Source: Modicisalibacter sp049808615 (GTDB lineage Bacteria > Pseudomonadota > Gammaproteobacteria > Pseudomonadales > Halomonadaceae). From it: 64,000 bases of DNA. Below the pieces are notes generated by a model. It was not told the DNA's origin, searched no databases, and saw only the letters and a program-made list of their open reading frames with translations. This document shows, piece after piece, positions 44,979-53,970 of the stretch. A program made the translations under genes and the position numbers. The stretch is taken from NCBI RefSeq assembly GCF_049808615.1, contig NZ_JBNCAN010000017.1:41555-105554 (forward strand), given 5' to 3'. Each line of letters begins with the position of its first letter. Within the stretch, counting starts at the first letter, position 1.

Positions 44979-45007
44979 TTGCACAAGACGAGTGAATTCA
45001 CTAGAAT
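44979..45007 (+). promoter_or_regulatory. Predicted sigma70 promoter for rpmH-rnpA
   Basis: TTGCAC at 44979-44984 and TAGAAT at 45002-45007 are separated by 17 bp. Just upstream, TGTGGACAA at 44958-44966 is one base from a DnaA box, so DnaA could influence this promoter. It lies about 100 bp before rpmH. Confidence 0.65.
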
Positions 45008-45102
45008 TCTCGCTCTTGAAATGAATCTGCTCGGGCGTCTCTTCAGAAGCTCGGGCAGCTTTATAATTGCTAGTTCACTCTATTACGTGGGAAGCAGCTG
45101 AT

Positions 45103-45237
45103 ATGAAACGTACTTTTCAACCTAGCGTGCTCAAGCGCAAGCGCGTCCATGGCTTTCGTGCACGCATGGCTACCAAGAGCGGCCGCCAAGTCCTGGCGCG
45201 TCGTCGTGCCAAAGGTCGCAAGCGTCTGAGCGCCTGA
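45103..45237 (+). CDS. rpmH: 50S ribosomal protein L34
   Basis: The 44-residue basic protein is MKRTFQPSVLKRKRVHGFRA followed by RMATKSGRQVLARRRAKGRK and RLSA, the standard L34 sequence and length. It is the first gene to the right of oriC and is followed 16 bp later by rnpA. Confidence 0.98.
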   Translation: MKRTFQPSVLKRKRVHGFRARMATKSGRQVLARRRAKGRKRLSA

Positions 45238-45253
45238 ACAACGGTTGTCGCGA

Positions 45254-45634
45254 ATGTCTTCTCAGACATTTCCTCGCGCCCTGCGTCTGTTGTCTGCTCA
45301 TGACTACCGCCACGTCTTCGATCTGGCTGAATACAAGGTACATGGCAAAGGACTTCTGGCATTGGCCCGAAGCAACTCGCTCGGCCATATCCGTGTAGGA
45401 TTTGTATTCAGCAAGAAGAATATTCGCCGTGCCGTTGACCGTAACCGCTTGAAGCGTCTTGCACGCGAGTCCGTGCGCCTGCAGCAACATCGACTGCCGG
45501 CCATGGATGTCGTGTTGCTTGCGCGCCGCGGTGTCACTGATGTGGATAACGCGACGATGCAGCGTCAGCTTCACGGCATGTGGCGACGCCTGGAGAAAGA
45601 AGCGCGCCGGCATTCGATCACCACTTCGCCGTAA
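45254..45634 (+). CDS. rnpA: Ribonuclease P protein component
   Basis: RnpA is the protein cofactor of RNase P in tRNA 5' maturation. From ATG 45254 it is 126 residues, with FPRALRLLSAHDYRHVFD at the N terminus and the RNA-binding signature KKNIRRAVDRNRLKR. An in-frame TTG at 45245 is an alternative start. yidD, which normally overlaps or follows rnpA before yidC, is not present in the 108-bp gap. Confidence 0.95.
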   Translation: MSSQTFPRALRLLSAHDYRHVFDLAEYKVHGKGLLALARSNSLGHIRVGFVFSKKNIRRAVDRNRLKRLARESVRLQQHRLPAMDVVLLARRGVTDVDNATMQRQLHGMWRRLEKEARRHSITTSP

Positions 45635-45742
45635 TGATCGAGTCAAACCAGCGACATGTCGTGCTAAAACACCGCGACGGTGGTGTTTGAACCAGTACGA
45701 CAGCGCTTGGAATACGCCATCACCCTATTGGGCAGATCCCTC

Positions 45743-47443
45743 ATGGATGTAAAACGACTACTTCTGCTGATTCCACTCGCGGTCCTTGCCTACTTACTGG
45801 TCGTCCAGTGGAATCAGGATTACGGTCAGCTTGGTGAACAGCCCAGTTCACCAACCGTCAGCGAGGCGCCACGCAATGACGCCTCGGGCAATGCTGATGG
45901 CTCAGGAAATACAGGTGAAGAGGGCCTGGCGGCGCCGACCGCCGACACCGGCTCGCCCGCGGGCAACGCCATGCCGGAGGAGAGTGAGGCAAACAATCGC
46001 CGAAGTTTGATCAGCGTCGCTACGGACGTGCTTGATGTGCGCATCGACCCTCAGGGAGGCGACATCGTTTATGCTGCGCTGCTTGAGCACCAATACAGTC
46101 TGGATTCGCAGCAGCCCTTCGTCCTGCTATCGGACAACGATGCACGCAGCTATGTTGCCAAGTCTGGCCTGCAGCTAGAGGGCCATGATGGCCGTATCGC
46201 CTTTACCCCAGAACGAACCTCCTATCGTCTCGATCAGGAAGACGAGGCGGTCACCGTCAACCTGACTGCCACGATCAAGGGAGTGGAGGTCATCAAACGC
46301 TTCACGTTCCATCGTGACAACTATGCAGTCGATGTCTCTTATCACCTGGCCAATGCAGGTGATGCTCCGGTGACCGCGCGATTCATTGGTCAATTGGCCC
46401 GAGATGGCAGCCCGGACCCATCATCGGGCGGTGGCGTTGGCATGAGCTCCTATCTCGGTGCCGCCTATTCTTCTCCGGACAACCATTACGAGAAGATCGA
46501 TTTCGACGATATACAGGAAGGCGCTTTCAAGAATCGTGATGTCCAGGGTGGCTGGGTGGCCATGATCCAGCACTACTTCACCTCTGCCTGGGCGCCATCC
46601 CAGAACCAGCAGAACCTCTACTACGCCACCACCGATTCACGGGGGCGCAATGTCGCCGCCTTTGCCGGGCCGGTCGAAAGCATCTCGCCGGGAGGAGAAG
46701 CCGACCTCGAGGCAACGCTTTACATGGGGCCCAAGATTCAGGAGCGCCTGGAGGCTGTGGCGCCTTACCTGGAGTTGACGGTGGACTTTGGCTGGCTATG
46801 GTTTCTCGCTAATCCCCTGTTCTGGCTGCTCGACAAGATCCATGGCTTACTTGGCAACTGGGGCTGGTCAATCGTGATGCTGACGGTGATCGTCAAGATC
46901 GTGCTATTCCCGCTCTCGGCAACCGCCTACAAGTCGATGGCCAAGATGCGCAAGCTCGGCCCCGAGATGCAGCGCATCAAGGAGCAGTTTGGCAGCGATC
47001 GCCAAAAGATGTCTCAGGAGATGATGAAGTTTTACCAGAAAGAGAAGATCAATCCTCTGGGAGGCTGTCTACCCATCCTGATCCAGATGCCGGTATTCAT
47101 TGCTCTGTACTGGATGCTGATGGAATCTGTGGAATTGCGCCATGCACCCTTCATACTGTGGATCCATGATCTATCGATGAAGGATCCCTACTTCGTGCTG
47201 CCTATTCTGATGGGTATCTCGATGTTCGTTCAGCAGTTGCTCAACCCGACACCTCCGGATCCCATGCAAGCCAAGATCATGAAGATGCTGCCCATCATCT
47301 TCACCTTCTTCTTCCTCTGGTTCCCGGCGGGCCTGGTCATTTACTGGATCGTCAACAATACTATCTCGATCATTCAACAGTGGATCATCACCCGCAAGAT
47401 TGAGAGCGATCCTTCCACTAGCCGAAGTACTCCAGCGAAGTAA
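45743..47443 (+). CDS. yidC: Membrane protein insertase YidC
   Basis: YidC inserts proteins into the inner membrane, alone or with SecYEG. From ATG 45743 it is 566 residues: an N-terminal membrane anchor (VKRLLLLIPLAVLAYLLVV), an acidic/Ser/Gly-rich linker, a large periplasmic beta domain (about 110-330), and a C-terminal five-helix insertase core from about 350 with the cytosolic hairpin KMRKLGPEMQRIKEQFGSD and INPLGGCLPILIQMPVFIALYW. The frame opens 21 codons upstream, but the anchor starts at 45743. Confidence 0.97.
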   Translation: MDVKRLLLLIPLAVLAYLLVVQWNQDYGQLGEQPSSPTVSEAPRNDASGNADGSGNTGEEGLAAPTADTGSPAGNAMPEESEANNRRSLISVATDVLDVRIDPQGGDIVYAALLEHQYSLDSQQPFVLLSDNDARSYVAKSGLQLEGHDGRIAFTPERTSYRLDQEDEAVTVNLTATIKGVEVIKRFTFHRDNYAVDVSYHLANAGDAPVTARFIGQLARDGSPDPSSGGGVGMSSYLGAAYSSPDNHYEKIDFDDIQEGAFKNRDVQGGWVAMIQHYFTSAWAPSQNQQNLYYATTDSRGRNVAAFAGPVESISPGGEADLEATLYMGPKIQERLEAVAPYLELTVDFGWLWFLANPLFWLLDKIHGLLGNWGWSIVMLTVIVKIVLFPLSATAYKSMAKMRKLGPEMQRIKEQFGSDRQKMSQEMMKFYQKEKINPLGGCLPILIQMPVFIALYWMLMESVELRHAPFILWIHDLSMKDPYFVLPILMGISMFVQQLLNPTPPDPMQAKIMKMLPIIFTFFFLWFPAGLVIYWIVNNTISIIQQWIITRKIESDPSTSRSTPAK

Positions 47444-47459
47444 GCACTTACTTTTTAAA

Positions 47460-47494
47460 CCAGCCCTCATTGTATCCTGGGGGCTGGCGTTTTT
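47460..47494 (+). terminator. Rho-independent terminator after yidC
   Basis: CCAGCCC (47460-47466) pairs with GGGCTGG (47481-47487), followed by CGTTTTTG. It lies 17 bp after the yidC stop and 40 bp before mnmE. Confidence 0.8.
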
Positions 47495-47535
47495 GCTTCC
47501 CATACCACTCCCGCTTCCCTCATAAAGGCCATCCC

Positions 47536-48912
47536 ATGAGTGATAGCCGGCTCTATGCACAGGACACCATCGCCGCCTTGGCAACTCCCCCTGGACGCGG
47601 TGGTGTCGGCATCATTCGCGTCTCGGGCCCTGCCTGTACATCGATCGCCGAAGCAATGCTAGGTGAGCGCCCAGCGCCTCGTCACGCTCGTTACGGTCCG
47701 TTCATGGCGGAGAGGAACCGTCCTCTCGATGAGGGTATCGCGCTGTACTTTCCGGGGCCCCATTCCTTTACTGGCGAAGACGTACTCGAGTTACAGGGCC
47801 ATGGTGGACCTGTGATCATGGATCTATTGCTGGCTCGCTGCGTCGAGCTTGGCGCCAGGCTCGCGCGCCCTGGGGAGTTCTCCGAGCGCGCCTTTCTCAA
47901 CGATAAACTGGATTTGGCTCAGGCAGAGGCAATAGCCGACCTGATCGAGGCCAATTCCCAGGCGGCGGCAGAGAATGCGCTACGCTCATTGCAAGGAGAG
48001 TTCTCACGGCGTGTGGAAGCGCTCGTGCAGCAATTGATCGAATTGCGTCTTTACGTCGAGGCGGCTATCGACTTCCCGGACGAGGAGATCGATTTTCTCG
48101 CTGATGGCAGGGTTGCTGAGCAACTTGCGGCCATCCAGGGGGCCTTGGAAGAAGTACGTAAGTCCGCAAGCCAGGGTGCATTGATGCGGGAAGGCATGAA
48201 CGTGGTGATCGCTGGACGTCCCAATGCTGGTAAATCAAGCTTGCTCAACGCCTTGACCGAGCAGGAAACCGCTATCGTCACCGCGGTCGAGGGCACGACG
48301 CGGGATGTACTGCGTGAACACATTCATCTTGATGGCATGCCACTGCATATTATCGATACGGCGGGGCTTCGCGACACTCCGGATGCGGTGGAACGGATCG
48401 GAGTAGCCCGCGCCTGGGCGGAGATCGAAAAGGCGGATCGCGTGTTGTTGCTGGTGGATGCCGCCGCCACCGAGGCACTGGATCCCATGGTGATATGGCC
48501 TGAATTCGTTGCCCGTCTGCCCGATCCCCAACGCCTGACACTGATCCGCAACAAGATCGATACCAGCCATGAACCCGCGGGCCTCGATGCCACCACGACG
48601 CCACCGACGCTACGCCTGTCGGCCAAGACGGGGGCGGGAATGGATAGTTTGAAGGAGCATCTGAAAACCATCATGGGCTACAGCGCCACGACGGAAGGGC
48701 GTTTTTCGGCGCGCCGCCGTCACCTGGACGCCTTGAATCGTGCGGAGTTAGCGCTTACTAACGGTACAGCGCAACTACAGGGCCATGGTGCGGGCGAACT
48801 CCTCGCTGAAGACCTGCGCGAAGCACAGCAGGCGCTAGGAGAAATTACCGGTGAATTCAGCGCCGATGATCTGCTGGGCAAGATCTTCGGAGAGTTCTGC
48901 ATCGGAAAATGA
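47536..48912 (+). CDS. mnmE: tRNA uridine-5-carboxymethylaminomethyl modification GTPase
   Basis: MnmE works with MnmG to modify wobble uridine 34 of certain tRNAs. From ATG 47536 it is 458 residues: an N-terminal formyl-THF-binding domain (TIAALATPPGRGGVGIIRVSG), a helical domain, and an inserted G domain with GRPNAGKSSL (G1), GTTRD (G2), DTAGLRD (G3) and NKID (G4). The C-terminal FCIGK carries the conserved Cys. Its partner gene mnmG does not follow here; gltS does. Confidence 0.97.
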   Translation: MSDSRLYAQDTIAALATPPGRGGVGIIRVSGPACTSIAEAMLGERPAPRHARYGPFMAERNRPLDEGIALYFPGPHSFTGEDVLELQGHGGPVIMDLLLARCVELGARLARPGEFSERAFLNDKLDLAQAEAIADLIEANSQAAAENALRSLQGEFSRRVEALVQQLIELRLYVEAAIDFPDEEIDFLADGRVAEQLAAIQGALEEVRKSASQGALMREGMNVVIAGRPNAGKSSLLNALTEQETAIVTAVEGTTRDVLREHIHLDGMPLHIIDTAGLRDTPDAVERIGVARAWAEIEKADRVLLLVDAAATEALDPMVIWPEFVARLPDPQRLTLIRNKIDTSHEPAGLDATTTPPTLRLSAKTGAGMDSLKEHLKTIMGYSATTEGRFSARRRHLDALNRAELALTNGTAQLQGHGAGELLAEDLREAQQALGEITGEFSADDLLGKIFGEFCIGK

Positions 48913-49071
48913 CGCGGAAAACGGCCAGTCACCTTGATGACCGGTACCTCGACGATTGAACAGCGGTTGGTATTTTTACGCCCATATTCTACTTTACAAA
49001 GAATTCCTTAATTTTACGGATTCAATTTGCGACGATGAAGGAGTCGTCGTACGTGGAAAAGGAGTTCCATC

Positions 49072-50511
49072 ATGTCGGTTGCCGAGCTATTCGTTGCCTT
49101 GATGATCATTGGCATGATCTTGCTGCTCAGTGCGATCATCAGAGCTCATGTGCGCTGGATGCGAGCCATCTTCTTGCCCAGCTCGGTGATCGGCGGGGTA
49201 CTTGCGCTCCTTGCCGGACCGGCGGTACTCGGTGCGCTCGCTGGATCGCCTTTCGAGAATGGCAAAGGCATCTTTCCGAATTATATCTACAGTAGTTGGC
49301 TGGACATGCCCGGCCTACTGATCTCCGTCGTCTTTGCCGCGCTGTTTCTGGGAAAACCGCTGCCGGGCTTGCGCGAGATATGGATGCGGGCGGGTCCACA
49401 GGTGGTGGTTGGCCAAACCATGGCCTGGGGTCAATATGTGGTGGGCCTCTCCCTCGCACTGCTGGTTCTGACCCCGGTGTTCGGTGTCAATCCCATGATT
49501 GGCGCATTGATCGAGATGGGATTCGAAGGTGGTCATGGGACTGCGGCGGGCATGGCCGGTACCTTCACCGAGTTGGGTTTCGAGGAAGGCGCCGACCTAG
49601 CCCTCGGCATGGCAACGATCGGCATCGTTGCCGGGGTATTGATCGGTACTCTCTTGATCAACATTGCGGCCCGGCGAGGCATTCTCACCTCCCTCGAGCA
49701 GGAGTCGACGCAGACCAGGTCCCATGAACCCAGCGCTGATCAGGTCGCGGCTTTCAAGCAGGATCTGGAGCACGAGTCCAGCGCCACCGACCCACTCAGC
49801 TTTCATCTTGGGCTGGTCGGGGTGGCGATCGTCATCGGCTGGCTGATCCTGAAAGCGCTGCAATGGATCGAGGATGTCACCTGGGCAAGCGGTGGTGGCA
49901 TCGAGATCATGGAGCATGTGCCCTTGTTTCCCATTGCCATGATCGGCGGTGTCATCATTCAACTGATCGTCATGCGCTGCGGTTGGGAAAGACACATCTC
50001 GGCACGCACCATGAGTCGCATTTCCGGCACGGCTCTGGATTACACGATAGTCGCCGCGCTGGCCACCCTATCTCTCACGGCCTTGGGTGAATACCTGGTG
50101 CCTTTCCTGCTTCTCGCCTTGACGGGCATTGCCTGGGTATTGTTCGTACTCTTGGTGATTGCGCCCCGAATCATTCCCGAGAATTGGTTCGAGCGAGGGA
50201 TCGGCGATATGGGTCAGTCCATGGGGGTTACCGTCACCGGCATCCTATTGATGCGTGTAGCAGATCCCAAGAATGAATCCGGTGCCATGGAAAGCTTCGG
50301 CTATAAACAATTGCTGTTCGAACCTGTCGTTGGAGGCGGTCTGTTCACCGCTGCCGCATTGCCCCTGATCGCCCAGTTTGGCCCTCTGACCGTACTTGGT
50401 CTGACCGCGGCGCTGACCTTGGGATGGCTGGCATTCGGCTTTCTTTATTTCAATCGCCTGGTGCCTGAGCGTGGGCGTGGTCGTTTGAATCCGAAGGTGA
50501 AGCAGCGTTGA
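49072..50511 (+). CDS. gltS: Sodium/glutamate symporter, GltS (ESS) family
   Basis: This inner-membrane protein imports glutamate with sodium. The 479-residue sequence has about 10-12 hydrophobic spans. The pore-loop motif GFEGGHGTAAGMAGTF is diagnostic of the ESS family, with a matching loop near the C-terminal half (GVTVTGILLMRVADP). It is longer than E. coli GltS (401), mostly in a hydrophilic loop at about residues 205-245. AAAAGGAG precedes the ATG. It stands in the place where mnmG is usually found. Confidence 0.88.
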   Translation: MSVAELFVALMIIGMILLLSAIIRAHVRWMRAIFLPSSVIGGVLALLAGPAVLGALAGSPFENGKGIFPNYIYSSWLDMPGLLISVVFAALFLGKPLPGLREIWMRAGPQVVVGQTMAWGQYVVGLSLALLVLTPVFGVNPMIGALIEMGFEGGHGTAAGMAGTFTELGFEEGADLALGMATIGIVAGVLIGTLLINIAARRGILTSLEQESTQTRSHEPSADQVAAFKQDLEHESSATDPLSFHLGLVGVAIVIGWLILKALQWIEDVTWASGGGIEIMEHVPLFPIAMIGGVIIQLIVMRCGWERHISARTMSRISGTALDYTIVAALATLSLTALGEYLVPFLLLALTGIAWVLFVLLVIAPRIIPENWFERGIGDMGQSMGVTVTGILLMRVADPKNESGAMESFGYKQLLFEPVVGGGLFTAAALPLIAQFGPLTVLGLTAALTLGWLAFGFLYFNRLVPERGRGRLNPKVKQR

Positions 50512-50521
50512 TAGGCAAACA

Positions 50522-51385
50522 CTACTCTCCCACCCACCAATATCCTCTGTGGCAAGCTTCGCCACCCAGACAGGTCACGACTCGCTGCATAGCGTTCTCG
50601 ATCTTCCGATCCAGTCCCCAGGGCGGATTGAACAGCAGCAGGCCGCTGCCATACATGCCATGTTCCTGTCCCGGCGCATGGTGCCTTAATTCACTGCACC
50701 AGAGTTTGCGTAGCCCAGCCTGTTTGACGTCATCAAGCAGGCTTTGGTGTCTTCCGGCGGGCAGTAGCGGATACCACACCAGCACCACCGCATGACGCAC
50801 CTTTCGAGCCACGAATGCGAGGGTCTCGGCGACCTCGTTGTATTCCTGCTTGCGCTCATAGCTGGGATCGATCAAAACACAAAGTCGAGGCGTGGCAACG
50901 GGTAACATGCCTCGCAGCCCCAACAAGCCGTCAGCACGGTAACGTTGTGCGTTGGAGGGCAACGGCTGAGCTTCGAGATGCTGCTGTTCACCGGGATGCA
51001 GTTCGAACAGATGAAGTCTATCCTGCTGGCGAAGGGCTTGGGCTAGCCACCACGGAGAGCCGGGATAATGTGTCAATTGCCCTCTGTTGACACCTTGTGC
51101 CTTGGCCAACTCGCCAAGCCATTCATGTATCAGGCCCTTTTCGCTGCCATCGCTGTTAGTCAGCGCTGCGCGTGTTCGCCAAAGCGGCAAAACTCCTTTC
51201 TCATACTCCTTAAGCTTCTGCGTCTCGGCGTCGGCCAGAGGGTAGTTGCCACGACCGGCATGCGTGTCCACATACGTAACAGCCGTTTCTTTACGTAAAA
51301 GGTTGCGTTGTGCCGCGAAAAGTATCAAATGCTTATGAACATCCGCAAAATTGCCGGCATGATAGGCATGCTGATAAGCGAGCAT
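50522..51385 (-). CDS. rlmJ: 23S rRNA (adenine2030-N6)-methyltransferase
   Basis: RlmJ methylates A2030 of 23S rRNA. The protein (287 residues from ATG 51385) starts MLAYQHAYHAGNFADVHKHL, close to E. coli RlmJ. It carries YVDTHAGRGNYPL for AdoMet binding and the catalytic motif IDPSYERKQEY. An earlier ATG at 51391 is only one base from the GGAAG ribosome site, so 51385, seven bases away, is the better start. It converges with gltS, with 10 bp between stops. Confidence 0.95.
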   Translation of the reverse strand: MLAYQHAYHAGNFADVHKHLILFAAQRNLLRKETAVTYVDTHAGRGNYPLADAETQKLKEYEKGVLPLWRTRAALTNSDGSEKGLIHEWLGELAKAQGVNRGQLTHYPGSPWWLAQALRQQDRLHLFELHPGEQQHLEAQPLPSNAQRYRADGLLGLRGMLPVATPRLCVLIDPSYERKQEYNEVAETLAFVARKVRHAVVLVWYPLLPAGRHQSLLDDVKQAGLRKLWCSELRHHAPGQEHGMYGSGLLLFNPPWGLDRKIENAMQRVVTCLGGEACHRGYWWVGE

Positions 51386-51402
51386 GGGCATTCTTCCGAA
51401 AT

Positions 51403-51429
51403 AAAAACCCGTCGCGGTGTCGCAACGGG
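51403..51429 (-). terminator. Rho-independent terminator for the OmpA-family lipoprotein gene
   Basis: Read on the minus strand, CCCGTTGCG pairs with CGCGACGGG (9 bp, one G-T) around ACAC, then TTTTTATTT follows. It lies about 50 bp past the lipoprotein stop and before rlmJ. Confidence 0.85.
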
Positions 51430-51475
51430 CTGGTCTTCGAACACTCGTGACAAAATAGCCGCGAGCAAGGGGCCA

Positions 51476-52147
51476 TTACTGCTGTTGAGTAGGCGCCAAG
51501 GTAATCTCGACACGACGATTTTGCGCCCGTCCTTGCTCATTGGCATTACTGGCGATCGGCTGATTTTCACCGTAGCCGACAATGTTGAGACGTTGACGCG
51601 CAACACCACCTTGCATCAGGTAATTTCCCACCGCGTCGGCACGGCGCTGAGAAAGACGCTGATTGTAGTCCTCGGCACCACTGCTATCCGTATGGCCTGC
51701 CACGGTGATACGCGTTTCGGGATATTCACGCATGACTGCAGAGGCATCGTTGAGCGCCTGACGTGCCGCCCCCGTGAGCTCACTGGAATCAAAGTCAAAG
51801 GTGACACCGCTGGGCATGTTGAGAACGATGTTGTCGCCCTCTCGCTCTACCCCGATCCCGGTACCCTGTAGCCGGTCGCGTAATTGCGCCTCCTGGCGAT
51901 CCATGTAATAACCGATTCCGCCGCCGGCAGCGGCACCTGCTGCAGCACCGATCAAGGCGCGATCACGTCGACTGGAACTCCCATCACCACTCAAGGCGCC
52001 CGCTATAGCACCCACTGCAGCGCCGATACCCGCACCCGTAGTTGCCTTGGCACGCTGTGTTTCACCACTTTGGGGATTGGTCGTGGTGCAACCAGTGACT
52101 GCTATAGCGGCTGTCAGAGGTAGGGCCAGCCAGAATTGCTTACTCAT
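51476..52147 (-). CDS. OmpA family lipoprotein (YiaD-like)
   Basis: The 223-residue protein has a lipoprotein signal peptide ending in AVTGC with Cys20 as the lipid anchor. A glycine-zipper region follows (about residues 36-85, GAGIGAAVGAIAGAL and GAAAGAAAGGGIGYYMD). The C-terminal OmpA-like peptidoglycan-binding domain shows FDFDSSELTGAARQAL, VAGHTDSSGAEDYNQ LSQRRADAV and GYGENQPIASN. It likely links the outer membrane to the cell wall. It is a single-gene unit with its own terminator. Confidence 0.93.
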   Translation of the reverse strand: MSKQFWLALPLTAAIAVTGCTTTNPQSGETQRAKATTGAGIGAAVGAIAGALSGDGSSSRRDRALIGAAAGAAAGGGIGYYMDRQEAQLRDRLQGTGIGVEREGDNIVLNMPSGVTFDFDSSELTGAARQALNDASAVMREYPETRITVAGHTDSSGAEDYNQRLSQRRADAVGNYLMQGGVARQRLNIVGYGENQPIASNANEQGRAQNRRVEITLAPTQQQ

Positions 52148-52201
52148 TTCTTATGAAACTCCTTGATAGTCATCGACGGCTCATCAACTTCACGCCAGCC
52201 G

Positions 52202-53371
52202 TCAGCTGTCGCTTATCGAGGCGAGAAGGTCGTTCAAGAATAACAGACCTTTGGGTGATGCTTTTAGGCGTAAAGGATCATTTATCAACAATCCTTTTTC
52301 ACGAGCTTGCACTAGCTTATTTTCCAACTCCTCGACAGGACGACCACTTGTTCGAGGCCACTGCTGAAGTGATACACCGTTCACCAAACGTAATGCATTC
52401 ATGGCGAACTCGAGAGGTAAGGCAGAAGTGGCGACTCGCTGACTGCCGGCCAAAAATCCTCTCGGATCATGATGGCGACGCAGATATGACGCCGGCTGGC
52501 GGCTCTTCCAGTAGCGTTCGACAATCAGCCCTCCGTTCTCCGACCAGCGACTCAGCTTGCCGTGGGCACCGGCACCGATACCCATATAGTCGCCAAACTG
52601 CCAATAATTGAGATTGTGTCGCGAGCGGCGCTCCTGGCGCGCATAGGCGGATATCTCATAGCGCAACAACCCCGCGCGTTCAAGCCGTTCATGTCCCGCA
52701 TCCTGTATATCCCAGAGAACCTCGTCTCCGGGCAAGGAGGGTGGGTGAGAATAGAACTCGGTATTGGGCTCCAGTGTCAGCTGATACCAGGAGAGATGTT
52801 CGGGAGTCAGGGCCAGCGCCTGCTCGATATCCGCCAGGGCCAACGCTACATCCTGCTGGGGTAAGCCGTGCATCAAATCCAGGTTCAGATTGTCGAACCC
52901 TGCACTACGGGCGCTGTTCACGGCATTATAGGCCTGCTCACCATCGTGAATACGTCCCAGCGCTTTCAATTGCTCGGGCTGAAAACTCTGCACTCCAAGC
53001 GATAAGCGGTTGATACCGGCATCGCGATACCCCCCGAAGCGTCCTTGCTCCAAGGTCCCGGGATTCGCTTCGATCGTAATTTCGCAATCAGGCGCTAATT
53101 CCAGGCGTTCGTCGACCCCCTTGAGTAGATGACGATAGAAGTCGGATGACATCAGGCTGGGGGTACCACCACCGATGAAGATGCTGACCAGTTCTCGAGG
53201 AATGATCCGCGTCAACTCTTCTTCCAGATCGGCCAATAGAGCCGCTAGATAGGCTCGCTCGGGCAGTTCCCGAGAGCGGTCGATTCCATGGGAATTGAAG
53301 TCGCAATAGGGGCATTTGCGCACACACCAGGGCACGTGCACATAAAGCGCGAGGGGCGGCAATTTCATCAT
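52202..53371 (-). CDS. hemW: Radical SAM family heme chaperone HemW
   Basis: HemW binds heme and uses a 4Fe-4S cluster with AdoMet; it was long mistaken for coproporphyrinogen oxidase HemN. From ATG 53371 it is 389 residues, with the cluster motif CVRKCPYC (Cys16, Cys20, Cys23), which is the HemW form CxxxCxxC, then FIGGGTPSLM and GVQSFQPEQLKALGR. Its start overlaps the rdgB stop by one base (TAATG). The longer frame upstream lies inside rdgB. Confidence 0.95.
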   Translation of the reverse strand: MMKLPPLALYVHVPWCVRKCPYCDFNSHGIDRSRELPERAYLAALLADLEEELTRIIPRELVSIFIGGGTPSLMSSDFYRHLLKGVDERLELAPDCEITIEANPGTLEQGRFGGYRDAGINRLSLGVQSFQPEQLKALGRIHDGEQAYNAVNSARSAGFDNLNLDLMHGLPQQDVALALADIEQALALTPEHLSWYQLTLEPNTEFYSHPPSLPGDEVLWDIQDAGHERLERAGLLRYEISAYARQERRSRHNLNYWQFGDYMGIGAGAHGKLSRWSENGGLIVERYWKSRQPASYLRRHHDPRGFLAGSQRVATSALPLEFAMNALRLVNGVSLQQWPRTSGRPVEELENKLVQAREKGLLINDPLRLKASPKGLLFLNDLLASISDS

Positions 53372-53967
53372 TAGCGTAACTGCTCGATGAGGGCTTGGAG
53401 CGCGCGGCCGCGATGGCTCAAGAGATTCTTTTCTTGTGCGCTGAGTTCGGCAACGCTCATGGCCTTCTCCGGAACCCAAAACAGAGGATCGTACCCAAAA
53501 CCGCCTTTTCCTCGAGGGCGAGCGAGAATTTCACCTTCCCAACTGGCCTGCACAATGCGCGGGACCGGATCATCGACATGACGCAACAGCACCAGCACGC
53601 ACCAGTAACGTGCTGTTCGTTGACCTTCGGGTATTGAGTCCATCGCCTCGAGTAACTTGCGATTGTTGTCCTCGTCACTGCTGCCTTCCCCCGCATAACG
53701 CGCTGAGAAGACCCCCGGGGCACCCTGCAAGGCATCGACCTCCAGACCCGAATCGTCGGCCAGTGCCATTAACCCACTAATACGGCACGCTTCGCGGGCC
53801 TTGAGCAGTGCATTCTCGACGAATGTCGAACCCGTCTCATCGACTTCGAATGACGCGAATTCCGTCTGTGAATGTAACGCAATGCCCAAGGGTTCGAATA
53901 GCGTACTGAATTCTCTCAACTTTCCAGGGTTATTACTGGCCAATACCATTGCCTGACGAGCACTCAC
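53371..53967 (-). CDS. rdgB: dITP/XTP pyrophosphatase
   Basis: RdgB hydrolyses dITP, ITP and XTP to keep damaged purines out of DNA. The protein has about 198 residues: MVLASNNPGKLREFSTLF near the N terminus, FVENALLKAREACR, LADDSGLEVDALQGAPGVFSARYAG and the substrate loop GKGGFGYDPLFWVPE. The start is probably GTG 53967, seven bases after a perfect AGGAGG. TTG 53970 is too close to that site and ATG 53949 would cut off the first six residues. It is translationally coupled to hemW. Confidence 0.94.
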   Translation of the reverse strand: MSARQAMVLASNNPGKLREFSTLFEPLGIALHSQTEFASFEVDETGSTFVENALLKAREACRISGLMALADDSGLEVDALQGAPGVFSARYAGEGSSDEDNNRKLLEAMDSIPEGQRTARYWCVLVLLRHVDDPVPRIVQASWEGEILARPRGKGGFGYDPLFWVPEKAMSVAELSAQEKNLLSHRGRALQALIEQLR

Positions 53968-53970
53968 CAA

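Noticed and set aside
49035..49295. Small plus-strand frame overlapping the gltS start
   Set aside because: It is out of frame with gltS, and AAAAGGAG clearly serves ATG 49072.
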